Origin: Burkholderiales bacterium
Lineage (GTDB): Bacteria > Pseudomonadota > Gammaproteobacteria > Burkholderiales > SG8-41
Assembly: GCA_022841375.1 (NCBI GenBank)
Contig: JALHRQ010000013.1
Span: 31,410-95,409 of the forward strand
DNA length: 64,000 nt
Reading direction: 5' to 3'
Shown here: positions 6,684-16,234 of the stretch, in pieces
Position numbering within the stretch: position 1 is the first letter of the stretch
How the letters are laid out: every line of letters starts with the position of its first letter
Notes under the pieces: generated by a model
What the model saw: the letters and a program-made list of their open reading frames with translations, nothing else
Told to the model about the DNA's origin: nothing
Database searches by the model: none
Translations under genes and position numbers: made by a program

Positions 6684-6712
6684 ATTATAGGCATTTATTG
6701 TTAAATTAACAA
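6684..6712 (-). promoter_or_regulatory. promoter with palindromic operator, leaderless start
   Basis: On the minus strand TTGTTA (6712-6707), a 17-nt spacer and TATAAT (6689-6684) form a good sigma-70 promoter. The -35 lies within a perfect palindrome, TTGTTAAATTAACAA (6698-6712). Transcription should begin at or next to ATG 6676. Confidence 0.75.
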
Positions 6713-6786
6713 CATAAAATCATAGTTGCTCCATTTCACCTTCTCGGTGAACGCCCGGCAGCCCGCTGTCGGCTTTTCCTGCCCAT

Positions 6787-6816
6787 TTGTTATAGTTTCC
6801 GAAAATTCAATAACAA
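6787..6816. promoter_or_regulatory. second pair of TTGTTA/TAACAA half-sites
   Basis: TTGTTAT (6787-6793) and ATAACAA (6810-6816) form an inverted repeat with 16 bp between them, ending 16 bp before the ABC transporter start. They repeat the half-site of the palindrome at 6698-6712, so the winged-helix protein may control both divergent units. Confidence 0.5.
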
Positions 6817-6832
6817 GACTCATCGTTAAAAG

Positions 6833-8962
6833 ATGAATCATCAAAACGCAGGGGAGGCGGCAGATCAGCCGTGGGCAGCGGCTGATCTGGTGTGGATACT
6901 GGGCAGTCTGTGCCAGATCCATCGTATTCCGTTTGATGCCGCGCTGGTGGCGCGGCAATATCCGCCGCCGCACTCGACGGCCACGTTTATTGATGCCGCG
7001 TCCGCGTTTGGCTTCAAGGTCGGCGCTTGTGATTCCTCGATGCATGGCGTTGCGGCACTGACGTTTCCACTGGTTGCGCAGATGCTCGAGCCGGCGGCTG
7101 GTGCCGGCGCGAGTCGTGATTCTGCAACTGCGGATCAATCCCGCAGGCTGGCGTTGATTCTCAGGGCCGATGACCAGCGGCTGTTGTATTTTGCCGCCGG
7201 GAGCCATACGCCCGAGACCCTGCCGTCCACCGAATTTGCGCAGCGTTTTGAACCCTTGGTATGGCTGGTGACACGCGAGCATGGGAATGGCGTGACGGAT
7301 GATGAATCCGACGTGCGTGAGCCGGGAAACTTCGGTTTCCGATGGTTCATCCCCGAGTTGCTCAAGCACAAGAGCGTATGGCGTGACGTGCTGGCGGCTT
7401 CACTGGTGCTGCAACTGGTGGGACTGACCACGCCGCTGTTCACTCAGGTCATCATCGACAAAGTGGTGGTGCACCAGACTGAAAGCACGCTGATCGCGAT
7501 TGCCGGCGGGCTGGTCATGTTCCTGCTCTTCAATGCCTTTCTGACGTGGCTGCGGCAGTACTTCATTTTGCACACCGGCAACCGTATCGACGCCGTGCTG
7601 GGCAGTTCGGTGTTCCGTCACATGATCCGTCTACATTTGCGCTATTTCGAACAACGGCCCACGGGCACGCTGATCGCGCGGCTGCATGGCGTGGAAACCA
7701 TCCGCCAGTTCATCAGCGGCGCTGCGGTCACGCTGTTTCTCGATCTGCCATTCCTGCTGGTATTTCTTGCGGTGATGTTCTGGTACAGCTGGCAGTTGTC
7801 GCTGATTGCCGTTGCGACGGTGGCGCTGCTGTCCATCCTCAGCATCGTCGTCACGCCGCTGCTGCGCGAGCGTGTCAACGACCAGTTCCTCAAGGGCGCG
7901 CGCAACCAGGCTTTCCTGACCGAGTATGTGGCGGGCATGGAAACCGTCAAATCGCTGCAGATGGAACCGTACCTCGAAAAACGCTACGACGACCTGCTGG
8001 CCGATTACATGACCGCCGGTTTTCGCGCCCGGCAGCTGTCGAACACCACCAACACGCTCGCCAACGCCATTGAGCAGGCACAGACCCTGGCCATACTCTG
8101 CGTGGGTGCGCTGATTGTCATGCAGAACGACGGATTCACCATCGGCATGCTGGTGGCGTTCCAGATGTTCGCCAGCCGCATGGCACAGCCGATGCTGCGG
8201 CTGGCATCGCTGTGGCAGGAATTCCAGCAGGCGGATATCGCTGTTCGCCGCCTCGGTGATTTGATGGATGCGCCGGCGGAACCGTACGCTTTGCTGCCGT
8301 CACGCGCCGCGGGCGGTGCAGGGCGTATTGAAATCAAGAGCTTGTCGTTTCGCTACAGCGATAAACATCCTTACCTGTACCGCAAGCTGAACCTGGCGCT
8401 GCAGCCCGGCCGGCTCACGGTGATTACCGGCCCCTCGGGCTGCGGTAAAAGCACGCTGGCCAAGCTGTTGCAGGGGTTTTATCCGCCGGAAGACGGCAGC
8501 ATCGAAATTGACGGCCGCGACATCCGTCATCTTTCGGCCAATGAGTTGCGCCAGTGTTATGGCGTGGTGCCGCAGGAAACCATGCTGTTCGCCAACACGG
8601 TTTACGAAAATCTGGTGATGGCCAGCCCGCATGCCGGATTTGATGAGGTCATCCAGGCCTGCCGCATGGCGGAAATCCATGACGTCATCGAAAAAATGCC
8701 GCAGGGGTATCAAACAGGACTGGGCGAACACGGGGTCGGGCTGTCGGGCGGGCAGAAACAGCGTCTGGCCATCGCCCGCGCGCTGCTCAAGCGCCCGAAG
8801 GTGCTGATTTTCGATGAGGCCACCAGCGGTCTGGATCAAGCCACCGCGGAGCAGTTTGCACAGACCATCAATCAGCTGAAGGGCAAGGTGACGATGCTGT
8901 TCATCGCGCACAACCTGCCGCATAACCTGCAAGTGGATGACGTTTTTACCCTGACTGGTTGA
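6833..8962 (+). CDS. type I secretion-like ABC transporter, degenerate C39 domain (HlyB/RtxB-like)
   Basis: A 709-residue fused ABC exporter. Residues 1-140 resemble the C39 peptidase-like domain of HlyB-type exporters but show no catalytic Cys in the expected N-terminal position, so it is a docking domain at most. A six-helix membrane domain follows (about 170-460). The ATPase has Walker A GPSGCGKST near 533, signature LSGGQKQRLAIARAL and Walker B VLIFDEATSGLD. Proteins of this type export RTX or other unfolded substrates with an HlyD adaptor and an outer-membrane tunnel, but neither is encoded nearby and the next gene is uvrB. Substrate and partners must lie elsewhere. Confidence 0.85.
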   Translation: MNHQNAGEAADQPWAAADLVWILGSLCQIHRIPFDAALVARQYPPPHSTATFIDAASAFGFKVGACDSSMHGVAALTFPLVAQMLEPAAGAGASRDSATADQSRRLALILRADDQRLLYFAAGSHTPETLPSTEFAQRFEPLVWLVTREHGNGVTDDESDVREPGNFGFRWFIPELLKHKSVWRDVLAASLVLQLVGLTTPLFTQVIIDKVVVHQTESTLIAIAGGLVMFLLFNAFLTWLRQYFILHTGNRIDAVLGSSVFRHMIRLHLRYFEQRPTGTLIARLHGVETIRQFISGAAVTLFLDLPFLLVFLAVMFWYSWQLSLIAVATVALLSILSIVVTPLLRERVNDQFLKGARNQAFLTEYVAGMETVKSLQMEPYLEKRYDDLLADYMTAGFRARQLSNTTNTLANAIEQAQTLAILCVGALIVMQNDGFTIGMLVAFQMFASRMAQPMLRLASLWQEFQQADIAVRRLGDLMDAPAEPYALLPSRAAGGAGRIEIKSLSFRYSDKHPYLYRKLNLALQPGRLTVITGPSGCGKSTLAKLLQGFYPPEDGSIEIDGRDIRHLSANELRQCYGVVPQETMLFANTVYENLVMASPHAGFDEVIQACRMAEIHDVIEKMPQGYQTGLGEHGVGLSGGQKQRLAIARALLKRPKVLIFDEATSGLDQATAEQFAQTINQLKGKVTMLFIAHNLPHNLQVDDVFTLTG

Positions 8963-9068
8963 AGTTGGTGTGCAGGCAGACAGACCGAAGATAAAGGGGC
9001 AGGAATGACGGGATTTACCGACTATGGAAATCACGTTTTGTTAAAATCGACCCTTTCGCCTGCGTCCA

Positions 9069-11093
9069 ATGGAAATCGTCACCTTCCCCAACAGTCCGTT
9101 TCGCCTGCACCAGACGTTTGCGCCTGCCGGGGACCAGCCGGAGGCCATTAACAAGCTGACCGAGGGGCTGCGCGACGGGCTGGTGCACCAGACGCTGCTC
9201 GGCGTCACCGGCTCCGGCAAGACCTACACCATGGCGCATGTCATCGGACGCATGGGTCGCCCGGCGCTGATCATGGCGCCGAACAAGACGCTGGCGGCTC
9301 AGCTGTATGCGGAGATGCGCGAGTTCTATCCCGAGAATGCGGTGGAGTATTTCGTGTCTTATTACGATTACTACCAGCCGGAGGCGTATGTGCCGTCGAA
9401 AGACCTGTTCATCGAAAAAGATTCAAACATCAACGAGCATATCGAACAGATGCGCCTGTCAGCGACAAAAGCGATGCTGGAGCGGCCGGACGTCATCATC
9501 GTTGCCACGGTGTCGGCGATTTACGGTATCGGGGACCCGTCGGATTACCACGGCATGATCCTGCACCTCCGGGAGAACGAAAAGCTGCCGCAGCGCGATG
9601 CCATCAAGCGGCTGACCGAAATGCAGTACGACCGCAATGAGTTCGAATTCAAGCGTGGCGTGTTCCGCGTCCGCGGCGACGTGCTGGACATCTTTCCGGC
9701 GGAGAACTCGGAGACGGCGGTGCGGGTATCGCTGTTTGATGATGAAGTCGAAAGCATCCAGATCTTCGATCCGCTGACCGGTCACATCCTGCAGCGGGTG
9801 TCGCGCTTCACGGTCTATCCGTCCAGCCATTACGTGACGCCGCGCGCGACCACACTGCGCGCGATCGAGGCAATCAAGATCGAGCTGCGCGAACGTATCG
9901 AGACCTTCACCAAAGAACACAAGCTGGTCGAAGCGCAGCGGATTGAGCAGCGTACCCGTTTCGATCTGGAAATGCTCAATGAAATGGGTTTCTGCAAGGG
10001 CATCGAGAACTATTCCCGCCACCTGTCCGGCCGCCAGCCGGGCGCGCCGCCGCCTACCCTGATCGATTACCTGCCGCCGGACGCATTGATGTTCATCGAC
10101 GAGAGTCACGTGACCATTCCGCAAGTCGGTGGCATGTATAAAGGCGACCGCGCGCGCAAGGAAAATCTGGTCGGGTATGGATTTCGTCTGCCTTCGGCAC
10201 TGGACAACCGGCCATTGCGTTTTGATGAATTCGAGAAATTCATGCGCCGGGTGGTGTTTGTGTCGGCAACCCCGTCGGAATACGAACGCACGCACCAGGG
10301 ACAGGTGGTCGAGCAGGTGGTGCGGCCCACAGGGCTGGTTGACCCGCAGCTGGAGGTGCGGCCGGCGACGACGCAGGTCGATGACCTGCTGTCTGAAATC
10401 AATCTGCGGGTTGCTGCCGGCGAACGGGTGCTGGTAACAACGCTGACCAAACGCATGTCCGAGGATCTGACGGACTATCTCGCCGAACACGGCATCAAGG
10501 TGCGTTACCTGCACTCCGACATTGACACCGTGGAGCGGGTTGAAATCATCCGCGACCTGCGGCTGGGTGAGTTTGATGTGCTGGTGGGCATCAATCTGCT
10601 GCGCGAGGGCCTGGATCTGCCGGAAGTGTCGTTGGTCGCCATTCTCGATGCCGACAAGGAAGGTTTCCTGCGTTCGGAGCGCTCACTGATCCAGACCATC
10701 GGCCGCGCGGCGCGGCATATCAACGGCAAGGCCATTCTTTATGCCGATCGCATCACCGAGTCGATGCGCAAGGCGATGGATGAAACCGACCGCCGCCGCA
10801 CCAAACAGGTGGCGCATAACCTGGCGCATGGCATCACGCCGATCGGCGTCACCAAACGCATCAAGGACATCATCGACGGCGTTTACAACCAGGAAGGTGC
10901 ACGCCTGGAGCTGAAGGCGGCGCAGAACCAGGCTCGTTACGATGCGATGGGCACCAAGGAAATGACCCGCGAAATCAAGCGTGTTGAAAAAGACATGCTC
11001 GATGCCGCGCGTAACCTTGAGTTCGAGAAGGCTGCGCAATTGCGCGATGAGCTGCATGTGGTGAAACAGCGCTTGTTTATCGACGCGGCTTAG
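9069..11093 (+). CDS. uvrB: excinuclease ABC subunit B
   Basis: A 674-residue, full-length UvrB, the helicase-like damage-verification subunit of nucleotide excision repair that works with UvrA and UvrC in the cytoplasm. Visible are Walker A GVTGSGKT (near residue 45), the beta-hairpin region [12 protein letters not shown], motif [11 protein letters not shown], helicase motif [27 protein letters not shown], and a C-terminal UVR motif ([20 protein letters not shown]) for UvrC contact. No LexA box of the CTGT-N8-ACAG form is visible upstream, unlike in E. coli. The phosphatase gene follows without a gap. Confidence 0.98.
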   Translation: MEIVTFPNSPFRLHQTFAPAGDQPEAINKLTEGLRDGLVHQTLLGVTGSGKTYTMAHVIGRMGRPALIMAPNKTLAAQLYAEMREFYPENAVEYFVSYYDYYQPEAYVPSKDLFIEKDSNINEHIEQMRLSATKAMLERPDVIIVATVSAIYGIGDPSDYHGMILHLRENEKLPQRDAIKRLTEMQYDRNEFEFKRGVFRVRGDVLDIFPAENSETAVRVSLFDDEVESIQIFDPLTGHILQRVSRFTVYPSSHYVTPRATTLRAIEAIKIELRERIETFTKEHKLVEAQRIEQRTRFDLEMLNEMGFCKGIENYSRHLSGRQPGAPPPTLIDYLPPDALMFIDESHVTIPQVGGMYKGDRARKENLVGYGFRLPSALDNRPLRFDEFEKFMRRVVFVSATPSEYERTHQGQVVEQVVRPTGLVDPQLEVRPATTQVDDLLSEINLRVAAGERVLVTTLTKRMSEDLTDYLAEHGIKVRYLHSDIDTVERVEIIRDLRLGEFDVLVGINLLREGLDLPEVSLVAILDADKEGFLRSERSLIQTIGRAARHINGKAILYADRITESMRKAMDETDRRRTKQVAHNLAHGITPIGVTKRIKDIIDGVYNQEGARLELKAAQNQARYDAMGTKEMTREIKRVEKDMLDAARNLEFEKAAQLRDELHVVKQRLFIDAA

Positions 11094-11098
11094 TGGCG

Positions 11099-11572
11099 AT
11101 GGCGACCCGGGTGTTGTTTGTTTGCATGGGCAACATCTGCCGTTCGCCCACGGCGGAGGGCGTGTTCAAGCGTTTTGTTGCCGATGACGGATTGAGCAAA
11201 CAGATCGAGTCCGATTCGGCTGGCACGAATGATTACCATATTGGTGAGCCGCCGGATTCGCGGTCACAGGCTGCCGCCAAACGTCGGGGTTACGATCTGA
11301 GTGCACTTCGGGCGCGCCAGGTCGCACTGGATGACTTCGCCGATTTTGATTACGTACTGGCGATGGACGAAGTGAACCACGCGGCCTTGCGCAGGCTATG
11401 CCCGGCGCAATATCGCGAGCGCGTGAAACTGTTTCTGGAGTTCTCGCCGGAAGCCGGCCGTCGTGATGTACCCGATCCCTACTATGGCGGGGCGCAGGGC
11501 TTTGAAGAGGTGCTGGATCTAGTTGAGTTGGCCGCGCAGGGGCTGCTCAGACATATCGCCGGGCCGCGTTGA
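11099..11572 (+). CDS. low-molecular-weight protein tyrosine phosphatase
   Basis: A 157-residue LMW-PTP (arsenate reductase-like fold). The P-loop CMGNICRS (C9-x5-R15) and the general-acid loop VPDPYYGG near the C-terminus are intact, so it should be an active cytosolic phosphotyrosine phosphatase. It starts at or next to the uvrB stop (GTG 11093 overlaps TAG; ATG 11099 fits the family better), so it is co-transcribed with uvrB. There is no polysaccharide cluster or tyrosine kinase nearby to suggest a capsule role. Confidence 0.93.
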   Translation: MATRVLFVCMGNICRSPTAEGVFKRFVADDGLSKQIESDSAGTNDYHIGEPPDSRSQAAAKRRGYDLSALRARQVALDDFADFDYVLAMDEVNHAALRRLCPAQYRERVKLFLEFSPEAGRRDVPDPYYGGAQGFEEVLDLVELAAQGLLRHIAGPR

Positions 11573-11598
11573 GCGCCGCCGCGGCGATACGTTGTTAA

Positions 11599-12573
11599 TC
11601 ATTCCAGCTTGATGTTCGCGGTCTTGATGACTTTCACCCAGTTGTCATACTCCTCGCGCATGAATTTGCCCAGTGCCTCAGGAGTGCCGGGGGCTGGTTC
11701 TGCGCCCTGGCTCGACAGCCGCTTGGCCATCTCGGGTTCGGACAGCGCTTTGACGGATTCGGCGTTGATCTTGGCGATGATGTCCCTGGGCAGTGCAGCC
11801 TGACCCATCAGCGCGTACCAGGTGGTGTACTGAAAGCCATTCACGCCGGACTCGGCAACGGTCGGAATATCCGGTATCGCGGGTGAACGCTTGGCGCTGC
11901 CGACGGCGATGCCGCGCATGCGTCCGGCCTGCATCTGCGCGAGAACGGTGGGGATGCTGTTGAACATGACGGTAATCTGACCGGATATCAAATCGGTCAT
12001 TGCAGGCGCTGTGCCTTTGTATGGCACATGCAGCATGTTGGTGCCAGTCATCGACTTCAGCAATTCCATGCCCATGTGTTGGGGACTGCCGGGACCGACC
12101 GAACCGTAGTTGATCTGGCCCGGCTTGCTCTTCGCGAGTTTTATCAAGTCCTGAATGGATCGAACCGGGAGTGAAGGGTGGACGACGAGCACCTGAGGAT
12201 TGATCACGGTAAGCACAATGGGCGCCAGATCCGTGAATACGTTGTAGGGCAGTTTCTGCAGTGCAGGTGCTAGTGCCAGCGAGCCTGAGGTGCCGAACAG
12301 CAGGGTGTAGCCGTCGGCGGGTGCGCGCAGCACGGTTTCAACGCCGATGACGCCACCGGCGCCGGGGCGGTTTTCGACGATGATCTGCTGTTTCCAGGCT
12401 TCGGTCAGTTTTTGTCCCAAGGCGCGGCCGACAAAATCAGTCGGTCCGCCCGGCGGGAAATGAATGACCATGCGTATGGAACGGGAAGGATAGTTCTGCG
12501 CGGTTTGTGCGCCGGCGAGCGTCGCGCAGGCCATCAGTGCCCCGGCGATGCCGCATTGAATGATTTTCCTCAC
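11599..12573 (-). CDS. Bug/TctC-family substrate-binding protein 1
   Basis: A 324-residue periplasmic solute-binding protein with a signal peptide (residues 1-22, ending AGA-QT) and the family core: YPSRSIRMVIHFPPGGPTD, ENRPGAGG, LHVPYKGTAPA and IPTVAESG. It begins at GTG 12573 with GGAGAA upstream. Bug proteins bind carboxylates such as citrate, nicotinate or Asp/Glu. Many are orphans without TctA/TctB membrane subunits, as here. It is convergent with the phosphatase gene (26-bp gap) and divergent from the acyl-CoA synthetase, which might use the same carboxylate. Confidence 0.92.
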   Translation of the reverse strand: MRKIIQCGIAGALMACATLAGAQTAQNYPSRSIRMVIHFPPGGPTDFVGRALGQKLTEAWKQQIIVENRPGAGGVIGVETVLRAPADGYTLLFGTSGSLALAPALQKLPYNVFTDLAPIVLTVINPQVLVVHPSLPVRSIQDLIKLAKSKPGQINYGSVGPGSPQHMGMELLKSMTGTNMLHVPYKGTAPAMTDLISGQITVMFNSIPTVLAQMQAGRMRGIAVGSAKRSPAIPDIPTVAESGVNGFQYTTWYALMGQAALPRDIIAKINAESVKALSEPEMAKRLSSQGAEPAPGTPEALGKFMREEYDNWVKVIKTANIKLE

Positions 12574-12692
12574 GATTTCTCCTCTCGTTTTGTGCAGTCC
12601 GTATTGTCGAATCTATCACGAGACCGGTTTGACCCGGACAGATGCAGCGGCTATCTTCGCTCGACCTTATTTTATTCAACAGAGTCCATTAA

Positions 12693-14783
12693 ATGAACGA
12701 CGCCATCCGGGCGCTGCTGCACCCGCAATCGATCGCCGTCATTGGCGCATCCAGCGATTTCAACAAGATCAACGGCCGCACGTTCAAGGCGCTGGTCGAC
12801 AAGGGTTACGCCGGGCGGATTATTCCGGTGAATCCGAAATACCAGATGCTGCTGGATCGGCCGTGTTATCCGGACATTGCTTCAATTCCGGGCACTGTTG
12901 ATCTCGCCGTTGTAGCAGTACCGGCGCGTCATGTGCCCGACACCCTGCGTGAACTCGGACGCAAAGGCGTCAAGGCTGCAGTGGTGTTCAGTTCCGGATT
13001 CAGCGAGGTCGGCGGTGACGGTATTCGTCTTGAAGCCGAACTGAAACAGGCGATCCGCGACAGCGGTGTGCGTATCCTCGGCCCGAACTGCCTGGGACTG
13101 GTCAACGTGTTCGAGAACGTGATGGCGACCTTTAGCCAATTTTCGCTGGGGCCGACGCCGGAAGGTCCGGCAGCCTTTGTCACGCAGTCCGGTGCATTGG
13201 GTACGGCAACGGCCGGCGTGGCGCGCAAGCGCGGCCTCAATTTCGGATTTTTCGTCAACACCGGCAATGAAACCGACATCCAGTTTGTCGACGTGATGGG
13301 CGCGATCATTGCCGAACCGCAGATCAAGGTCGGCGCGGGTTATATCGAAGGCCTGAAGAACGGCGCCGGGCTGCTGCAGGTGGCGGAAGACGCGATGCAG
13401 CGCTGCAAGCCGCTGGTGCTGACCAAGGTCGGACGCACGCGCGCCGGCGCGAAAGCGATTGCCTCGCACACCGGTTCGCTCGCGGGTGAGGATGCGGTGT
13501 TCGACGGCGTGATCCGTCAGCGTGGCATCATCCGCGCCCGCAGTGATGAACAACTACTTGATTTTGTTGAGATATTTTCAAACTGCGCATTGCCGGGCGG
13601 CAACGGCATCGGCATCATCACGCGCTCCGGTGGCGCCGGTGCGCTGATGGCAGACCGGGCCGAAGAAATCGGCCTCAACGTCGCCACACTCAGTGAGGCG
13701 ACCACAACGGCGTTGCGCAAGGTGGTGCCGGCCTTCGGTTCCACCGGCAATCCGGTGGACATCACCGCACAGGGATTGGTGAACCCGAACCTGATGCGCG
13801 AGAGCATCAATATCCTGCTGTCCGATCCCAAGGTGGATGTGGCCATTGCCTGGCTGTCGTTCTCGGAAAAACAGGCTGACATGAACGTGCAGAATTTTGT
13901 TGAAGCGAAGGCGCAAACGACGAAGCCGTTCATCGTGTGCTGGATGGGCATGCCGGATGCTGCCGGCGAAAAGATGCGCGCTGCCGGGATTCCGGTACTG
14001 CGCAGCGCCGAAGCCGCGGTGGATGCGGTGGGCGCCATCGTGCGTTACGCCGAAGCGCGACGGAACTGGCAGGCCGATGCCCCGGCGCGCGCTGCACTGC
14101 AGTTTCCGCAACTGAAGTTGCCGGTGCAGCCGGGTCCGGTTACAAGTCTTGAGGGGCAGGCTTTATTGCAGACCTGCGGGGTGCAGACCGCTGTCGCAAA
14201 GCTGGCAACAACCGTTGATCAGGCGGTGGCTGCGGCCCAATCAATGGGTTATCCGGTGGCGTTGAAAATCGAATCCCCGGACATCCTGCATAAAACGGAA
14301 GCCAAAGGTGTTGCGCTGAACCTGAAGGACGCGGATGCGGTACGTGCGGCGTTCGGTCAGTTGGTCGTCAATGCCAAAAACTACAAGGCGGATGCGCAGA
14401 TCAGCGGTGTCCTGGTGCAGGCGATGGCGCAGGGCGATGTCGAACTGGTGATCGGCCTGAAGCGTGACGCCACGTTCGGTCCGGTGGTGATGGTGGGTTT
14501 GGGCGGGGTGCTGATCGAAGTGTTCAAGGATGTGGTGTTCCGCGTCGCGCCGGTGACCGAAGGTGAAGCGCTGCGCATGCTCGATGAATTAAAAAGCAGA
14601 GTGGTGCTTGATGGCGTGCGCGGCAAACCGCCGGTCAACAAACAGGCGCTGGCGCGGATGGTCAGCGCGGTGTCGCGGTTTGGCGCCGCAGCGGGTCCGC
14701 GGCTTGCCGAACTCGATTTGAATCCGGTACTGGCCGGTCCGCAGGGTGTTACGGCGGTGGACTGGCTGATGGTGCTGGATTGA
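12693..14783 (+). CDS. acetate--CoA ligase family protein (ADP-forming acyl-CoA synthetase)
   Basis: A 696-residue NDP-forming acyl-CoA synthetase. An N-terminal CoA-binding Rossmann domain (SIAVIGASSDFNKING, residues about 13-28) is followed by succinyl-CoA-ligase-like domains containing GPNCLGLVN and the conserved phospho-His region ASHTGSLAGED, and by a C-terminal ATP-grasp domain (from about residue 480: PVALKIESPDILHKTEAKGV, LGGVLIEVFKDVVFRVAP). It activates a carboxylic acid to its CoA thioester with ATP or forms ATP in reverse. The divergent Bug gene hints at an imported carboxylate substrate. The exact acid cannot be inferred. Confidence 0.93.
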   Translation: MNDAIRALLHPQSIAVIGASSDFNKINGRTFKALVDKGYAGRIIPVNPKYQMLLDRPCYPDIASIPGTVDLAVVAVPARHVPDTLRELGRKGVKAAVVFSSGFSEVGGDGIRLEAELKQAIRDSGVRILGPNCLGLVNVFENVMATFSQFSLGPTPEGPAAFVTQSGALGTATAGVARKRGLNFGFFVNTGNETDIQFVDVMGAIIAEPQIKVGAGYIEGLKNGAGLLQVAEDAMQRCKPLVLTKVGRTRAGAKAIASHTGSLAGEDAVFDGVIRQRGIIRARSDEQLLDFVEIFSNCALPGGNGIGIITRSGGAGALMADRAEEIGLNVATLSEATTTALRKVVPAFGSTGNPVDITAQGLVNPNLMRESINILLSDPKVDVAIAWLSFSEKQADMNVQNFVEAKAQTTKPFIVCWMGMPDAAGEKMRAAGIPVLRSAEAAVDAVGAIVRYAEARRNWQADAPARAALQFPQLKLPVQPGPVTSLEGQALLQTCGVQTAVAKLATTVDQAVAAAQSMGYPVALKIESPDILHKTEAKGVALNLKDADAVRAAFGQLVVNAKNYKADAQISGVLVQAMAQGDVELVIGLKRDATFGPVVMVGLGGVLIEVFKDVVFRVAPVTEGEALRMLDELKSRVVLDGVRGKPPVNKQALARMVSAVSRFGAAAGPRLAELDLNPVLAGPQGVTAVDWLMVLD

Positions 14784-14799
14784 CGCGATGAAAGTATCC

Positions 14800-14944
14800 G
14801 TAGCCCGGATGGAGCATCGCGGAATCCGGGGCAATGTACGCCTTGACGATAGGGTGAATGCATCCGTTGTCGCAAAGGTGTTCCCGGATTGCGGCCTGCG
14901 GCCTTCCACCCAAGGTGACTTCCTTCGGGGCGCATCCGGGCTAC
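14800..14944. repeat. dispersed palindromic repeat (GTAGCCCGGATG type)
   Basis: GTAGCCCGGATG at 14800-14811 is mirrored by GCATCCGGGCTAC at 14932-14944, with internal GGAATCCGGG and CCCGGATTGCGG as further inverted pieces. This is the type of intergenic GTAGCCCGGATG element common in Proteobacteria. It fills the gap between the synthetase and MFS genes and no gene lies in it. Confidence 0.65.
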
Positions 14945-14960
14945 TGACGGGATTAACGCC

Positions 14961-16220
14961 ATGAGCGCACCCGGCGGCGCTGTCCGCAGCCCGGCGCTGG
15001 CGCCGTTCCGCGTTCGCGCCTTCCGTTTTCAGTGGCCGGCCGATCTCGCGGCATCCTGGGCCATGGAAATGGAAATGCTCATTCTCGGCTGGTATGTGCT
15101 GGTCGAGACGCGGTCGGTGCTGATGCTGACGATCTTTGCTTCGCTGCAGTATGTCGGCACCCTGCTGTCGCCGATGTTTGGCGTCATGGGTGATCGCATC
15201 GGCCACCGCATCGTGCTCTGTGCGATGAGGGGCTTGTACGCAACCTTGGCGTCGGTGCTGATGGTGGCTGCATTCATGGATGCGGTGACACCAACGCTGG
15301 TGCTGATCACCACAGCAATCCTCGGCCTGGTCAAACCTTCGGATATCGGCATGCGCACCGCACTGGTGGGTGAAACCGTTCCTTCCGCGCACCTGATGCC
15401 GGCGATGAGCATCCAGCGCACGACACAGGATTCGGCGCGCATCGCGGGTGCGCTGACCGGCGCGGGGCTCGTTGCGGTGCTGGGCATGTCCTGGGCCTAT
15501 GTAGCGGTGGTCATCTTTTACGGCATCAGCCTGATTTTGAGCACCCGTGTGATCGAAACGCGCAGCGCCGATCATGCAGTCGCTGCGCAACAGGCAACGC
15601 CGTGGCGCGACCTGAAAGAAGGCGTGAGCTATGTCTGGCGCGCGCCGCATCTGCGCGCGACCATGATCTTCGCGTTCCTGCTCAATCTCACTGCATTTCC
15701 GCTGTTTACGGGGCTGATGCCCTATGTCGCCAAGGAAGTTTACGGCGCCAGCCAGACGACGCTGGGCACCATGGTGGCATCGGCGGCGGGCGGGGCGCTG
15801 ATCGGATCGATCATCATGAGCCGCTTCGGCGGTGTTTTTGCGCCGGCGCGTGCGATGCTGGTCTTCGGCGCGGCATGGCTGGGTATGTTGCTGCTTTTTG
15901 CGCACACGCGCAGCCCGGCGGAAGGCATTCCGCTGTTGTTTATTGCCGGCGTCATGCAGACCATGAGTCTGATCCCCATCAGCACGCTGCTGCTGCGTAC
16001 TTCCGATGAGCGTTATCGCGGACGCATCATGGGCATCCGCATGTTGGCGATCTACGGCAATCTGCCGGGCCTGCTGCTGGCGGGTCCGTCGATCGCCCAT
16101 TTTGGCTACAGCTTCATGGCAAGCTCTTATTGCATTTTTGGTTTGTTGTTCACGGCTGCCATCGCCTTGTACTGGCGGGCCGATCTTTGGCGGGGCAGCG
16201 CACCGGCCAACCGGCGCTGA
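14961..16220 (+). CDS. MFS transporter (EntS-like exporter family)
   Basis: A 419-residue inner-membrane protein with about 12 hydrophobic segments and the MFS loop-2/3 motif GVMGDRIGHRIVL (near residue 73). The layout, with a PFRVRAFRFQW start, matches the MFS_3/EntS-like group that includes enterobactin and drug exporters. Asp and Arg of the motif-A loop are present, consistent with proton-driven transport. The substrate is unknown. It is convergent with umuC (14-bp gap). Confidence 0.88.
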   Translation: MSAPGGAVRSPALAPFRVRAFRFQWPADLAASWAMEMEMLILGWYVLVETRSVLMLTIFASLQYVGTLLSPMFGVMGDRIGHRIVLCAMRGLYATLASVLMVAAFMDAVTPTLVLITTAILGLVKPSDIGMRTALVGETVPSAHLMPAMSIQRTTQDSARIAGALTGAGLVAVLGMSWAYVAVVIFYGISLILSTRVIETRSADHAVAAQQATPWRDLKEGVSYVWRAPHLRATMIFAFLLNLTAFPLFTGLMPYVAKEVYGASQTTLGTMVASAAGGALIGSIIMSRFGGVFAPARAMLVFGAAWLGMLLLFAHTRSPAEGIPLLFIAGVMQTMSLIPISTLLLRTSDERYRGRIMGIRMLAIYGNLPGLLLAGPSIAHFGYSFMASSYCIFGLLFTAAIALYWRADLWRGSAPANRR

Positions 16221-16234
16221 AAATTCGGGCAGGG

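Noticed and set aside
9459..10514. 351-residue minus-strand ORF inside uvrB
   Set aside because: Fully antisense to conserved uvrB; composition is that of a shadow frame.
14589..16100. 503-residue minus-strand ORF
   Set aside because: It is antisense to the ends of the acyl-CoA synthetase and MFS genes and is rich in His, Arg and Gln, as expected for a shadow frame in high-GC DNA.
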